DNA from: Paenochrobactrum glaciei
GTDB taxonomy: Bacteria > Pseudomonadota > Alphaproteobacteria > Rhizobiales > Rhizobiaceae
Reading direction: 5' to 3'
NCBI RefSeq assembly: GCF_039522165.1
Contig: NZ_BAAADE010000008.1
Span: 1 to 64,000 of the forward strand
Length of the DNA stretch: 64,000 nucleotides
Part shown: in pieces, positions 1 to 9,431 of the stretch
Layout: each line of letters starts with the position of its first letter
Position numbering within the stretch: position 1 is the stretch's first letter
Translations under genes and position numbers: made by a program
The notes under the pieces: generated by a model
The model's database searches: none
Told to the model about the DNA's origin: nothing
What the model saw: the letters and a program-made list of their open reading frames with translations, nothing else

Positions 1-4
1 GCAA

Positions 5-910
5 ATGATTGCTTTCATCGAAGATCATCGCTCTTCATTTGGGGTCGAGCCTATCTGCAGGCTTTTGCCGATCGCCCCATCGACATATTATGACAGAGTC
101 CGTATTGCCCGCGATCCTGCGCGTGCACCAGATCGCGCCAAATCCGATGCAGTCATGTGTAGTGAGATCAGCAGGGTTTATGCGGAAAATCGCAAGGTCT
201 ATGGAGCTAGAAAAATTTGGCATGCCTTGCGCAGAGAAGGGCATGATGTCGCGCGTTGTACGGTTGAGCGTTTGATGCGAAAACTTGGTTTGAAAGGTGT
301 GATGCGTGGAAAGAAAACCATTACTACCAATCCTGATAAAACTCGTCCCTGTCCACTTGATAAGGTCAACCGCCAGTTTAATGCACAGCAACCAGATCAA
401 CTATGGGTCTATGACTTTACGTATTGTCCCACTTGGTCAGGAATGGTTTATGTTGCTTTTGTCATTGATGTTTTTGCTCGCAGAATAGTCGGTTGGCGTG
501 TCTCTAGTTCAATGACAACTCAACTCGTTCTTGATGCGTTGGAGCAAGCCATCTGGCAGCGCAAACCCGTTATGAATAAGGCTTTGACCCACCACTCGGA
601 TCGCGGATCTCAATATCTTTCGATGAAATATACCGAGCGGCTGGCTGCGGCTCAGATAGAGCCTTCAGTCGGTAGCGTTGGCGACGCTTATGACAATGCC
701 TTAGCTGAATGTGTGATCGGCCTGTTCAAAACAGAGGTCATCAACCAAGGGGGACCATGGAAATCAATGCGAGAAATTGAATGGGAAACCCTTAATTGGG
801 TCCATTGGTATAATAATCAACGTTTGCTGGAGCCAATTGGATATATCACACCTGCAGAAGCCGAGGAGGCTTTCTATGCAAATATGAAAACCTTTGATAA
901 AGTCGCATAA
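5..910 (+). CDS. IS3-family transposase OrfB (DDE integrase core)
   Basis: Transposase catalytic subunit of an IS3-group element. In IS3 elements OrfB is normally made as an OrfA-OrfB fusion by programmed frameshifting. The N-terminal part (about residues 1-100) has the HTH_21 type region (STYYDR, YGARKIW). The rve integrase core follows with the three acidic residues in recognisable contexts: the first D in WVYDFTY, the second in HHSDRGSQY and the E in DNALAECVIGLFKTE. The length of 301 residues is usual for an intact OrfB and no frameshift or stop interrupts it. OrfA lies outside the window, so the true initiation context cannot be judged. Confidence 0.92.
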   Translation: MIAFIEDHRSSFGVEPICRLLPIAPSTYYDRVRIARDPARAPDRAKSDAVMCSEISRVYAENRKVYGARKIWHALRREGHDVARCTVERLMRKLGLKGVMRGKKTITTNPDKTRPCPLDKVNRQFNAQQPDQLWVYDFTYCPTWSGMVYVAFVIDVFARRIVGWRVSSSMTTQLVLDALEQAIWQRKPVMNKALTHHSDRGSQYLSMKYTERLAAAQIEPSVGSVGDAYDNALAECVIGLFKTEVINQGGPWKSMREIEWETLNWVHWYNNQRLLEPIGYITPAEAEEAFYANMKTFDKVA

Positions 911-925
911 TTATCGAATAAATTA

Positions 926-951
926 CCCTCCGGAAAACACGGGGCGGTTCA
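926..951. repeat. IS3 terminal inverted repeat (right end)
   Basis: The bases from about 926 to 951 read outward-in as TGAACCGCCCCGTGTTTTCC..., the characteristic end of IS3-group elements, placed 15 bases after the transposase stop. The partner repeat and the target duplication cannot be checked because the left end is outside the window. Confidence 0.8.
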
Positions 952-1109
952 CTTGTAGAAACTCAGCTACAATCAAGAAAAAACTCAACATACAATAAAA
1001 ATGCTTTACGTATTGGCAGTCCCGATAACGTCTAGATGTAACCATCTAGTGTCGCACTACGAAGCCATTGATTCAGCCAAGCATGAACCAATCCCCCCGA
1101 ATATTAATT

Positions 1110-1421
1110 CTAAATAAACAAAATCCAGTGGATACCCTCAACAATTAACCCACCATGCTGGCACCGATCACCAAGCCGAGCGATCTTTGTTCCATTAATA
1201 GTAGCGATTGTTGAGCCTGCCTGTATTTCGTCAAGCTGCCCTACTCCCGTACAAACAGCTTGACCGGCAACTGTTGCGATTGGCACACCATACACCGTGA
1301 CAAAACTTTGCTGCACATTAATAATTGGCCCTCCAACATGAGGTACTGTTACACCAGCCAGCACCTCTACTTTAGTACACACATGATTGTGACCTTGCAA
1401 TGCAACAGACATACTCGTCAT
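1110..1421 (-). CDS. PAAR-domain T6SS spike-tip protein
   Basis: A 103-residue PAAR protein that would cap the VgrG trimer and sharpen the T6SS spike. Typical PAAR features are an early metal-ligand-like His/Cys pattern (GHNHVC), the glycine-rich turns (VPHVGGPI, INGTKIARLGDRCQHGG) and a beta-rich composition. It has no N- or C-terminal extension, so it carries no fused effector. The start is well placed: GAGGA lies 6 bases before ATG. It is just downstream of vgrG (17 bases apart) and probably in the same transcript. It is the gene nearest to the IS3 end. Confidence 0.88.
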   Translation of the reverse strand: MTSMSVALQGHNHVCTKVEVLAGVTVPHVGGPIINVQQSFVTVYGVPIATVAGQAVCTGVGQLDEIQAGSTIATINGTKIARLGDRCQHGGLIVEGIHWILFI

Positions 1422-1438
1422 AGTTTTTCCTCGAAATC

Positions 1439-3829
1439 TTATGGTACCGTTTTGGTCGTCCCTTTCCCGCCCCCACCTTTTTGAAAATCAACATGGTTAC
1501 CTTGAATATCAATCTTCAATCCGTGTATCGTGATGCCTTTTTGATGCAACTCAATATAACCACCAGGCGTCGATAATCGCACATGATCATCAGCGAAAAT
1601 GTCTATCTTCTTTGCTTCCACCAACGTTGTTTGACCACTCAAAAGCGATAAGTCTTGACCAACACTTACTAGGTGCTGCCGACCAGTATGTGTGTGAAAA
1701 ACGTCACCGACATGAACAAGCTTGCCACCACCGACCTGTTCAACACAAGCTTCACCAATCGAAGTAGATCGTAGACGACTGACAACTATGTGTTGCTCCC
1801 CATTTCCTTGAAAAGCATTGTCATAATCAGTACCTATTTCATCACCTAATTCTGCTAGCTTTAAACCAGCGTCCATAGCGGAATCATTTGCGAGAAACTC
1901 ATCATACTTACTAATTGTTTCTACGGCCCAAAAGCCCATTTTGTGCGCACGAAGAACACTCGCCATCGCCCTAAAACCATGATGCGCCGCACCCTGACCA
2001 AGAGCACACCCCTCATCCAACAGTTTAATCGTTTTTTGATTTAAGGTAGCCTTTTTATTATACTCCTCTCTGACACGGGAACCTGAAGAGCCAACAGCAA
2101 TTAAAACAGAACCTGCAGTTTCCATTTTACAATTTCCGCCAATATTTTTAGTTTCATTACCGCCTATATGATTAATTTTATGACGATTGACACGCTGACA
2201 AGAACTCCCTCTCACAACCTGTGTTTGATCTTTTTGAGCTTGTGTAAAAATATTTTCCCGACCAGCGCCATCTTCGAGAGAAATCTCGTTAAACCCATCT
2301 CCTTTATAACTTTGAGTACGGATTGTCAGGCGTGACTTCGCGTCAGGTAAGGTATACGCTGGCATCCTTATCGGATTTGCGATCATACCTGTCACGACCG
2401 GCTGATCTGGATTACCATTTAAAAAAGATACCAATACTTCCGAGCCAATCCTCGGAATAATCTGACTGCCCCAGCCTCGACCTGTGCAAACTTGTGCCAA
2501 TCTTACCCAGCACGTATCTGAGCCATCTTTTTTGGCACGTTTGTCCCAAGGGAACCAAAGTTTAATACGGCCATATTGATCACAATGAATTTGCTCATTT
2601 TGGGGGCCCGCAACAATCGCAATTTGGGTCGTCTCAATATGAGGCTTTGTTGCATTTAACATAGGCAGATAAGCAATTTCTGCTGATATAGCTTTAAATT
2701 CATTGTAATAAATTGGCTCCTCCTCACCCGATAAGGGTGAAGCCGATTTAATATGGTGAACAATCTCAATAACTACATGGCCGGGTAGTTGACCACCTTG
2801 TTGAAAAGCAGGCGTAAATATTTGCGCCGGTGCAAACTCATGAGCTGTACTGTGCCCCGCAATGATGCAATGACGCGATTCATCTGCAGATATTCGTAAT
2901 TTTTGAAGACGTTCAGCATCCTCAACAGTCCGGGCACCTGTCGGGAACAAATATGTTTCCTTCTCCACAGGATCAAATGTGCGGATAAGGGCAGGTATTT
3001 GCGCGGTGATCGCCGCTTCCGGCATTTCAAAGTTCCAGTCTGCACTTGCACACACACATGAAACTGACCGATAGGTTTCTCGCCATTGCTTAATTAAATC
3101 TGGCCCACTTTGATTTTCATTAAGATAAAAAACCGCTTCATCACCTGCCCAATCCTGCGCTTTAATCCATGATGAAGGTTGATCACCTACACAAAATTTA
3201 TGCATATTGCCATCATGATGAAACCACCAAAACAACCCTGCATTTTCCAAGCGGCGTACCATGTAATCAAGGTCAGTCTCGCCAAATTGAACACTATATT
3301 CCTCTGGAAAAACTTCACCATGAAGACGAAAATCCGCTGCCGGAATATTATATTCCTTTAACAATGTTTCAACAATCTCGACAGCATTCATATTCTGCCA
3401 AATGCGATAGTCGGTTGATTGACTTAGGCGCCACAAAACAGGTTGAATGATCACGCTGCATTGTAAACGCCCGCGAATCTTGGTGGATAAAATTTGAAAC
3501 TCGGTTATTAAACCACTGAACACGCGACGTGATCGTAATTTATTGAGACCTGAAACAAAATTGAACTCGACTTCCGCAGGACTGCCGATCAGCTCTCGAG
3601 GCGAATCTACTGCTTCACAATCAAATACAATCTCTGCAGAAAACAGCTTACCAATACCATCACTGATCTTCGCTGTTTCAACATGTAAATTAAAATTATT
3701 CTTTGTATTTAGTTTCAGTGCAAGACAACGTATTTTGGTATCATAATTACTTTGATCACTATCAAACATTGCTTTATCCGCATTATAAAATAAGCACCGT
3801 TTATCCAACTTAGTGGCTACCAATACCAA
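1439..3829 (-). CDS. vgrG: T6SS spike protein VgrG (TssI)
   Basis: The 796-residue trimeric spike that sits on the Hcp tube. Residues about 10-390 correspond to the gp27-like hub, about 400-490 to the gp5 OB-fold (QYGRIKLWFPWD, SQIIPRIGSEVLVSF), and the tail to the gp5 beta-helix with DUF2345-like repeats. A helix-rich segment at about 585-685 interrupts the beta repeats, which then resume (residues 690-780). No ATG is near the N-terminus; the family-like start (RCLFYNADKAMF) implies a TTG start at 3829 or 3823 with no strong ribosome site, so the exact start is uncertain. It follows hcp by 22 bases. Confidence 0.93.
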   Translation of the reverse strand: MVLVATKLDKRCLFYNADKAMFDSDQSNYDTKIRCLALKLNTKNNFNLHVETAKISDGIGKLFSAEIVFDCEAVDSPRELIGSPAEVEFNFVSGLNKLRSRRVFSGLITEFQILSTKIRGRLQCSVIIQPVLWRLSQSTDYRIWQNMNAVEIVETLLKEYNIPAADFRLHGEVFPEEYSVQFGETDLDYMVRRLENAGLFWWFHHDGNMHKFCVGDQPSSWIKAQDWAGDEAVFYLNENQSGPDLIKQWRETYRSVSCVCASADWNFEMPEAAITAQIPALIRTFDPVEKETYLFPTGARTVEDAERLQKLRISADESRHCIIAGHSTAHEFAPAQIFTPAFQQGGQLPGHVVIEIVHHIKSASPLSGEEEPIYYNEFKAISAEIAYLPMLNATKPHIETTQIAIVAGPQNEQIHCDQYGRIKLWFPWDKRAKKDGSDTCWVRLAQVCTGRGWGSQIIPRIGSEVLVSFLNGNPDQPVVTGMIANPIRMPAYTLPDAKSRLTIRTQSYKGDGFNEISLEDGAGRENIFTQAQKDQTQVVRGSSCQRVNRHKINHIGGNETKNIGGNCKMETAGSVLIAVGSSGSRVREEYNKKATLNQKTIKLLDEGCALGQGAAHHGFRAMASVLRAHKMGFWAVETISKYDEFLANDSAMDAGLKLAELGDEIGTDYDNAFQGNGEQHIVVSRLRSTSIGEACVEQVGGGKLVHVGDVFHTHTGRQHLVSVGQDLSLLSGQTTLVEAKKIDIFADDHVRLSTPGGYIELHQKGITIHGLKIDIQGNHVDFQKGGGGKGTTKTVP

Positions 3830-3851
3830 TCTATACGCTAATCCGAGCTGA

Positions 3852-4331
3852 TTATTTCACTTTACAAGTCGCTAAGTTATAACCAGTCACCAAAGGTGAT
3901 TTGGCATTATTCTCAGCATCGAACTCAGTAAATTTCCACTCAATCTCTGTAAAATTAAGCGAAAAATTTTCCTCCGGCATATAAGCACCAGCAGCGTTCA
4001 TCGTATAATTCGACATTAAAACATTACTTAATGTAATTTCAAGATAGGTTTCACCTGGATCACCTGTGGTCACAAAATGAATCTCAACCTTTTTAGACGC
4101 CAACCCGGAAGCGGCTATTTGCTTTAGTTTAATACTAGACTTATCATACCTTTTACTTAAATTTATATCTGAAAATGCTGGCTGAGAACCTTCACGGCTC
4201 GCTATTGCGCCAGTTTTACTTGTTATAAAACGACTAATATTAAAATTTATAGAACCAACATCAATCCACTTTTTGTGTTTCTCGTGAGAAGCATCACCTT
4301 CTGCACCTTCAATATTAAGATAAATCCCCAT
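3852..4331 (-). CDS. hcp: T6SS tube protein Hcp (TssD)
   Basis: Hcp forms the hexameric rings of the secreted inner tube. The start MGIYLNIEGAEGDASHEKHKKWIDV is the classic Hcp opening, and the C-terminal half holds the conserved block NFTEIEWKF. I place the start at 4331 because a GGAG lies 6 bases upstream; an in-frame ATG at 4352 would add seven unlikely residues. The product is 159 residues, the usual size. It heads a leftward hcp-vgrG-PAAR unit divergent from tssA, and the AT-rich 146-base gap between them probably holds both promoters. Confidence 0.95.
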   Translation of the reverse strand: MGIYLNIEGAEGDASHEKHKKWIDVGSINFNISRFITSKTGAIASREGSQPAFSDINLSKRYDKSSIKLKQIAASGLASKKVEIHFVTTGDPGETYLEITLSNVLMSNYTMNAAGAYMPEENFSLNFTEIEWKFTEFDAENNAKSPLVTGYNLATCKVK

Positions 4332-4477
4332 AAATACTCCATAAATTATCATAGAATTTAATTAATTTTAAAAATTTATGAGAAAAAAATTTCTTCGTAA
4401 ATAACAATAAATTACCCAATAATAATTGTAATTGTAGCGCTTATATTTCCGTCTACAGATAGATTAATACTAATATT
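4332..4477. promoter_or_regulatory. Divergent hcp / tssA promoter region
   Basis: This 146-base, strongly AT-rich gap lies between the start codons of hcp (minus) and tssA (plus) and must contain the promoters of both T6SS transcripts. TAATAT just before tssA is possibly a -10 element. I do not see a convincing sigma-54 site (GG-N10-GC) or a clear operator. Confidence 0.5.
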
Positions 4478-5497
4478 ATGACGGTAAAAATGAATATTAC
4501 CCCTGATCATCGTAAAATAGTCAATCCACGACGGACCCCAGAGACGTATGAGCTTTACTGCGCTGTGAAAGATCTTCGTATGTCTGCGCGGAAAGAAGAA
4601 AAATATGGGAATATTTCCAGTCAAGTTTTAGATGAATGGAATAAAATTTATGAGCTTTTACAACGACTTTTCACTATGAATTGTTACGATTTAGAACTTT
4701 ATAGTTGGCTTATAGAAAGCACATTAAGACTAAAAGGATTTTCCGGCCTCTCGGATGTTCTTCAAACAATAACCAATCAACTAAAGACATTTGGGACAAC
4801 ACTAACCTCTGTTGAATCGGCAATTGATATGCCTCAATATTGGTTAGCTTCCATTTCAGAACTCAGCGGTGAAGGTGGTGAAGGTGTTTTAATTCAGGCA
4901 TTGCGCCTATGTCCGTTTATTCCTCAACAACGATACGGCACCTATAATTTATGGCATTATCAAACAAGCATTAAAGATCGTGAGGGTGATGCCTTTCACG
5001 TCCTCAATCAAGCTATAAATAATGCCGGTCATGCGGCCGTGTTGGAGCAACGCGAGAATATTTTATCGTGTATTCAGCACTATCGAGCAATGATCGCCCA
5101 ATGCGAACTTTTATTACCAGAAACCTCGCCGGCATCTGCCAACCTTCTGGCCGTTTTGCACGAATGTGTTCATGCCATTAACGATCTTTGCGGCACTCAA
5201 TATGAGCCCGCAGCATCTACCGGCAATAAAACGGCTCAAATAATTACAGAAAACAATTTTCCTGTAATGCCAGCGAACTTCACCATTCAAAACCGTGAGC
5301 AGGCTTTCCTTATTCTGGAAAGTATTGCGCTTTTTTTCCATCAAAATGAACCGCAATCTCCCATTTCGCAGGTATTAAAAACATTAATCCGCCGTGGGCG
5401 CTTACCTTTTTCTGAAATGCTGCAGGAGCTTCTTCATGATGATGTCGCGCGACGGGGCATCCTCGCTACGGCCGGCATTCATATCCCTGAAGATTAA
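4478..5497 (+). CDS. tssA: T6SS assembly protein TssA (ImpA N-terminal domain)
   Basis: TssA helps assemble the baseplate and caps the growing sheath/tube in the cytoplasm. This 339-residue protein has an ImpA_N type N-terminal half (about residues 60-180, including YWLASISELSGEGGEGVLIQALRLCP) and a helical C-terminal part ending in an ImpA-like block (ILESIALFFHQNEPQSPISQVLKTLIRRGRLPF). That NEPQSPIS-L-RR pattern is typical of TssA proteins. It is the first gene of the rightward T6SS operon, 20 bases before tssB. An alternative ATG lies 12 bases downstream; neither has a clear ribosome site. Confidence 0.85.
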   Translation: MTVKMNITPDHRKIVNPRRTPETYELYCAVKDLRMSARKEEKYGNISSQVLDEWNKIYELLQRLFTMNCYDLELYSWLIESTLRLKGFSGLSDVLQTITNQLKTFGTTLTSVESAIDMPQYWLASISELSGEGGEGVLIQALRLCPFIPQQRYGTYNLWHYQTSIKDREGDAFHVLNQAINNAGHAAVLEQRENILSCIQHYRAMIAQCELLLPETSPASANLLAVLHECVHAINDLCGTQYEPAASTGNKTAQIITENNFPVMPANFTIQNREQAFLILESIALFFHQNEPQSPISQVLKTLIRRGRLPFSEMLQELLHDDVARRGILATAGIHIPED

Positions 5498-5517
5498 TCA
5501 ATAGAAAAGAGACAGAC

Positions 5518-6060
5518 GTGACTGATATATACGGAAAGATTGAGCGAATTCGTAAGCCGCGGGTACATATCAAATATGAAGTAGAAACCGAAGGAGCAAC
5601 CGTAGAAAAAGAACTACCATTTGTTATTGGAGTCATGGGGGATTTTTCAGGCAATGCCGGAGACAAATCTAAACCATTCAACGAGCGAAAATTTGTACAT
5701 ATCGATCGTGATAATTTTGATGATGTGATGCGTAATATCTCACCTGCTATTACGCTAAGAGTACCTAATAAACTGCAAGATAATGATACTGAACTTGCAG
5801 TTTCCTTGCAATTCAACCGTATGAGCGATTTTGAACCAGCTGCTATCGTTGAGCAAGTTCCCCAATTAAAGAAGTTACTTGAAATCCGCAATATGCTGCG
5901 CGATCTCATGAGCAAAGCTGATCTTTCCATGGATCTAGAAGCTATGCTTGAGAATTTACTACAAAACAAAGACGACTTAGAAAAAATCGCTTCCGAGCTC
6001 GCTGCTCGCGAAGGAGACGAGCAATCAACTTCGCAAATTACAGCGACCATATCTGAATAG
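5518..6060 (+). CDS. tssB: T6SS sheath small subunit TssB (VipA/ImpB)
   Basis: TssB pairs with TssC to form the contractile sheath. The family opening is present (KIERIRKPRVHIKYEVETEGATVEKELPFVIGVMGDFSG), as is the conserved FDDVMRNISPAITLRVPN block; the length of 180 residues is normal. The start codon is GTG, preceded by AAAGAGAC. It lies between tssA and the first tssC, and the operon context strongly supports the call. Confidence 0.95.
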   Translation: MTDIYGKIERIRKPRVHIKYEVETEGATVEKELPFVIGVMGDFSGNAGDKSKPFNERKFVHIDRDNFDDVMRNISPAITLRVPNKLQDNDTELAVSLQFNRMSDFEPAAIVEQVPQLKKLLEIRNMLRDLMSKADLSMDLEAMLENLLQNKDDLEKIASELAAREGDEQSTSQITATISE

Positions 6061-6088
6061 TAATGATTTCTCAGCAGGATATTTCAGA

Positions 6089-7567
6089 ATGAATACAGCC
6101 CCCCAAACGGATTTGACTGATACACCGGAAATTGAAAACCAGACTTTACTACCACAAATTATTTCTGCCACTAAACAAACAACACCAGAGCGCGTTGAAA
6201 GCTTAATGCGCACCCTGACTGATCAAGCCCTGAGCGGAGCAATTCTCTTTAACCGTAACTTTTCTCAAACTATACGTGACGCGGTCAACAAACTGGATGC
6301 TTTAATCTCTAAGCAATTGGCAGCAATTATGCAAACACCGCAATTCAGTCAACTTGAAGGCAGCTGGCGCGGTCAGCACTATCTGGTGCAAAACAGCGAA
6401 ACTGGTTCACAGCTGAAAATACGTTTACTGAATGTATCAAAACAAGAATTACATAAAGATCTGAATCGTGCTGTTGAGTTTGATCAATCACATTTTTTCA
6501 AGGCTGTTTATGAGGCCGAATTTGGCACAGCAGGCGGAGAACCGATAGGCACTTTGATCGGAGATTATAGTTTCGATAATTCTGCTGAAGATATTGAATT
6601 AATGCGCAATATTTCCAGTGTTGCTGCGGCTTCATTCGCACCTTTTATTGCAGCCGCCGCCCCTTCAATGTTTGGCTTTGACGACTATCGTGAACTAAGC
6701 CGACCGCGTGATATGGCGAAAATTTTCGAGACATCCGAATATACTAAATGGCGTAATTTCCGTGAAACCGAAGATTCACGCTTCATGGTTTTAACGATGC
6801 CGCGTGTATTGGCACGATTACCTTATGCCCCTAAAGCACTGATGATCGAAGATTTCAACTTTGATGAAACTGCAAGTTTTGCGCAAGGTCAGCTACCCCA
6901 TGAGAGCTATTGTTGGATGAATGCCGCATATGTCTATGGCGCACGCTTAACCAATGCATTTGCTAGCAATGGGTGGTGCACAGCTATCCGAGGTGCCGAA
7001 AATGGTGGTAAAGCAGAAAACCTCCCGCTTTATACATTTGTCAGCGACAATGGTGATTTAGATTTACAATGCCCGACCGAAATAGGCATCACTGACCGAA
7101 GAGACGCGGAGCTGGGAAAGCTTGGCTTTGTACCGCTTTGCCATTATAAAAACACTGATTATGCTGTGTTTTTTGGCGCGCAAACCGTACAAAAGCCACG
7201 TATTTATGACGATTATTCCGCTACCAGTAATGCTGCAATTTCTGCGCGTTTGCCTTATATTTTAGCCACATCACGCTTTGCACATTTTTTGAAGGTGTTA
7301 GGACGTGACAAAATTGGCTCTTTCATGGAAGCGAGTGATTGCGAGCTTTGGCTCAATCGCTGGATCGCCAATTATGTCAACGCCAACGATGAGGCAAGTG
7401 CGGAAACACGCGCCCAGTATCCGTTACGCGATGCCAACATCAGTGTTGAGACGGTGCCTGGCAAACCGGGTGTCTATAATGCAATCGCATGGATGCGCCC
7501 ATGGTTACAAATGGAAGAATTAACCACATCGCTCCGCCTTGTGGCACGCATTCCTGCAAAAAACTAA
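6089..7567 (+). CDS. tssC: T6SS sheath large subunit TssC (TssC41/ImpC-like)
   Basis: Large subunit of the contractile sheath, 492 residues. Family marks are LEGSWRGQHYLVQNSE, the EFGTAGGEPIGTLIGDYSF block, FIAAAAPSMFG, and a C-terminal YPLRDANISVETVPGKPGVYNAIAWMRP stretch. It is the longer and more canonical of two adjacent TssC paralogues and begins 28 bases after tssB, so it is the likely direct partner of TssB. In Agrobacterium the equivalent pair is named TssC41 and TssC40; the assignment here rests on length and order. Confidence 0.95.
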   Translation: MNTAPQTDLTDTPEIENQTLLPQIISATKQTTPERVESLMRTLTDQALSGAILFNRNFSQTIRDAVNKLDALISKQLAAIMQTPQFSQLEGSWRGQHYLVQNSETGSQLKIRLLNVSKQELHKDLNRAVEFDQSHFFKAVYEAEFGTAGGEPIGTLIGDYSFDNSAEDIELMRNISSVAAASFAPFIAAAAPSMFGFDDYRELSRPRDMAKIFETSEYTKWRNFRETEDSRFMVLTMPRVLARLPYAPKALMIEDFNFDETASFAQGQLPHESYCWMNAAYVYGARLTNAFASNGWCTAIRGAENGGKAENLPLYTFVSDNGDLDLQCPTEIGITDRRDAELGKLGFVPLCHYKNTDYAVFFGAQTVQKPRIYDDYSATSNAAISARLPYILATSRFAHFLKVLGRDKIGSFMEASDCELWLNRWIANYVNANDEASAETRAQYPLRDANISVETVPGKPGVYNAIAWMRPWLQMEELTTSLRLVARIPAKN

Positions 7568-7572
7568 AAATC

Positions 7573-8964
7573 ATGTCAAACAGCGCTCACATTTACGACA
7601 AGCTAAAGCAATTAGCAGGTTGCGGTGAGCAGATAATTGCACATCTGGATCATCTCGTTAACACACAAGTAAACGTCATTTTGCATGCTGCGCAATTCAT
7701 AGCGATGGAGGCTCGCTGGCGTGGTTTAATGTTGCTGGCTCAATCATTACCGTCAAGCAAAACAGTGCGTTTAAAACTTCTGCCAGCCAATTGGGCAGAA
7801 ATCATCCATGATTGTGACCGTGGAAACCCGGAACAAACATGGTTGTTCGAGCAGATTTACAATCAAGAGTTTGCCCTGCCCGGTGGCGAACCTTTTGGCT
7901 TGATCATTGGTGATTATACGCTAGGCCCCTCCACAGCTGGTAATGAACAAGTGGTTGCAACATTATCAGTTGTAGCATCCATTATGGCAGCCGCATTTTG
8001 TCCATTTATAGCAGGTGCGGCAGCGTCATGTGTTACACTCACAAACTATCAAGAATTAAACCGTCTGCCCGATCTGCTAGGCCGAATAAAATCACACGAA
8101 TTTATACGGTGGCAATGCTTTCGGCAACGCGAGGATGCGCGTTTTATAGGATTGGTAGCTCCACGTATTTTATTGCGAAACCCTTACAAAAAAAATGAAC
8201 TACACCGAACAATTGGCTTTGCTTTTGATGAAGCCGTTGCTGACGATGGGGCTACTTTGTGCTGGGGTAACGCTGCTTTTGCTTTTGCTCTTAATGTAAT
8301 GAATAATTTCATCCGCCATGGATGGTTTGCTGAGTTGCACGGCATTCGGGATATATCACCACAAGGAGGCTATATAGATGAAACGTTATTGGAGCCTTAT
8401 CGACCACTCAATGAAATAGACAATATTCTGCGCCAACCACCTGTAGAAATACGCCTCACCACAGATCAGCAACAACAATTTTGTGCTTTCGGGCTCATAC
8501 CTGTAGCAACATCTTATTTATTGGAAGGCATTGTTTTTAATACTAGTCAAAGTTTGTTTTTACCGCCCACCAAAAAACAGAATAGCGGACATGAAAATCT
8601 GGAACTCTCTGTGATGCTACAATATGTACTCTGTGTTTCTCGCTTTGCGCATTTCTTAAAAATTATTATGCGCACTGAGATCGGCAAATTTATTAACAAT
8701 AAAAATTTGCAAAAACGTCTACAAGACTGGTTATTAACTTACACTCTTGCAGGTAATAATTACGACCCGAATTTGCGAGCGCGATATCCTTTACGTGATT
8801 GCAAAGTCAGCATTCATGAAATTGCTGGACGCCCTGGTCTATTTAACTGCATATTAGACTTACAGCCATATTTGAATTTTGACAGCCTTCATGCAAGTTT
8901 TCGCTTGATAATCGATGCACCGGCGCTTGCTATAACCCGTTTACATCCTGCTCAATCAGCATGA
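7573..8964 (+). CDS. Second TssC paralogue (TssC40/ImpD-like)
   Basis: A 463-residue divergent TssC paralogue, starting 5 bases after the first. It keeps the signature blocks in order: MEARWRGLMLLAQS, EFALPGGEPFGLIIGDYTL, FIAGAAASCVTL, FAHFLKIIMRTEIGKF and ARYPLRDCKVSIHEIAGRPG. It lacks about 40 N-terminal residues that the first copy has. The start at 7573 is chosen because earlier in-frame ATGs fall inside the upstream tssC. Agrobacterium T6SS clusters also encode two TssC proteins; whether both enter the sheath here is unknown. Confidence 0.9.
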   Translation: MSNSAHIYDKLKQLAGCGEQIIAHLDHLVNTQVNVILHAAQFIAMEARWRGLMLLAQSLPSSKTVRLKLLPANWAEIIHDCDRGNPEQTWLFEQIYNQEFALPGGEPFGLIIGDYTLGPSTAGNEQVVATLSVVASIMAAAFCPFIAGAAASCVTLTNYQELNRLPDLLGRIKSHEFIRWQCFRQREDARFIGLVAPRILLRNPYKKNELHRTIGFAFDEAVADDGATLCWGNAAFAFALNVMNNFIRHGWFAELHGIRDISPQGGYIDETLLEPYRPLNEIDNILRQPPVEIRLTTDQQQQFCAFGLIPVATSYLLEGIVFNTSQSLFLPPTKKQNSGHENLELSVMLQYVLCVSRFAHFLKIIMRTEIGKFINNKNLQKRLQDWLLTYTLAGNNYDPNLRARYPLRDCKVSIHEIAGRPGLFNCILDLQPYLNFDSLHASFRLIIDAPALAITRLHPAQSA

Positions 8965-9431
8965 GCTCTCTAACATTTACAACATCTGTATTTGAGCGTC
9001 TGTGCCAAGACAACACCGAAAACTCACAAGATATAGTAGAAAATATCAGGTTGAACTTAAACGCATTGTTCAATACTCGCCAATTTTCAATCGGAAATAC
9101 TGCCAATTCAGACGGCCTCACAGCTCTCACCTATTATGGTCTACCGGAAATAACGACAATTAATACAGAGGATACGGCTTCACGTAATCTGTTTCTAGAG
9201 ACTTTAACAAAACAGATCAAACTTTACGAACCTCGTTTGCAGCACCTGAATATTAAAATAGCCGAGAGACCAACGACCTCACCGCGACAACTCGAACTCA
9301 TCATTGAAACAGAGCTCAAGCAACCCCATGATCCACACCCTTTAATCTTTCGGTCCGCTCTTAACCTTTCAACTTATATCATTCAACTGGAGCCGCCATA
9401 TGCAGAAAGAATTTCTGGCACTCTATCATGA
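8961..9431 (+). CDS. tssE: T6SS baseplate protein TssE (gp25-like)
   Basis: A 156-residue gp25/lysozyme-like baseplate wedge protein. An N-terminal segment with SVFERL leads to the conserved stretch from VENIRLNLNALFNTRQFS through DGLTALTYYGLPEI, and a C-terminal IKLYEPRLQHLNIKI block, all typical of TssE/GPW_gp25. The ATG overlaps the TGA of the preceding tssC paralogue (ATGA), indicating translational coupling. Its 3' end overlaps tssF by 32 bases. Confidence 0.92.
   Translation: MSSLTFTTSVFERLCQDNTENSQDIVENIRLNLNALFNTRQFSIGNTANSDGLTALTYYGLPEITTINTEDTASRNLFLETLTKQIKLYEPRLQHLNIKIAERPTTSPRQLELIIETELKQPHDPHPLIFRSALNLSTYIIQLEPPYAERISGTLS

Larger units (their letters stand above)
1..951 (+). 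mobile_element. IS3-family insertion sequence, right part
   Basis: The right portion of an IS3-family element. It contains the OrfB transposase (5-910) and ends in a terminal inverted repeat at about 926-951 whose outward reading begins TGAACCGCCCCGTGTTTTCC, typical of IS3-group ends. OrfA and the left end would lie before the window. The element is the left neighbour of the T6SS cluster; the 158 bases between its end and the PAAR gene hold no gene that I can see. Confidence 0.85.

Noticed and set aside
4412..4624. Minus-strand ORF of 70 codons across the tssA start
   Set aside because: It overlaps the well supported tssA gene and the promoter gap, and shows no recognisable domain.
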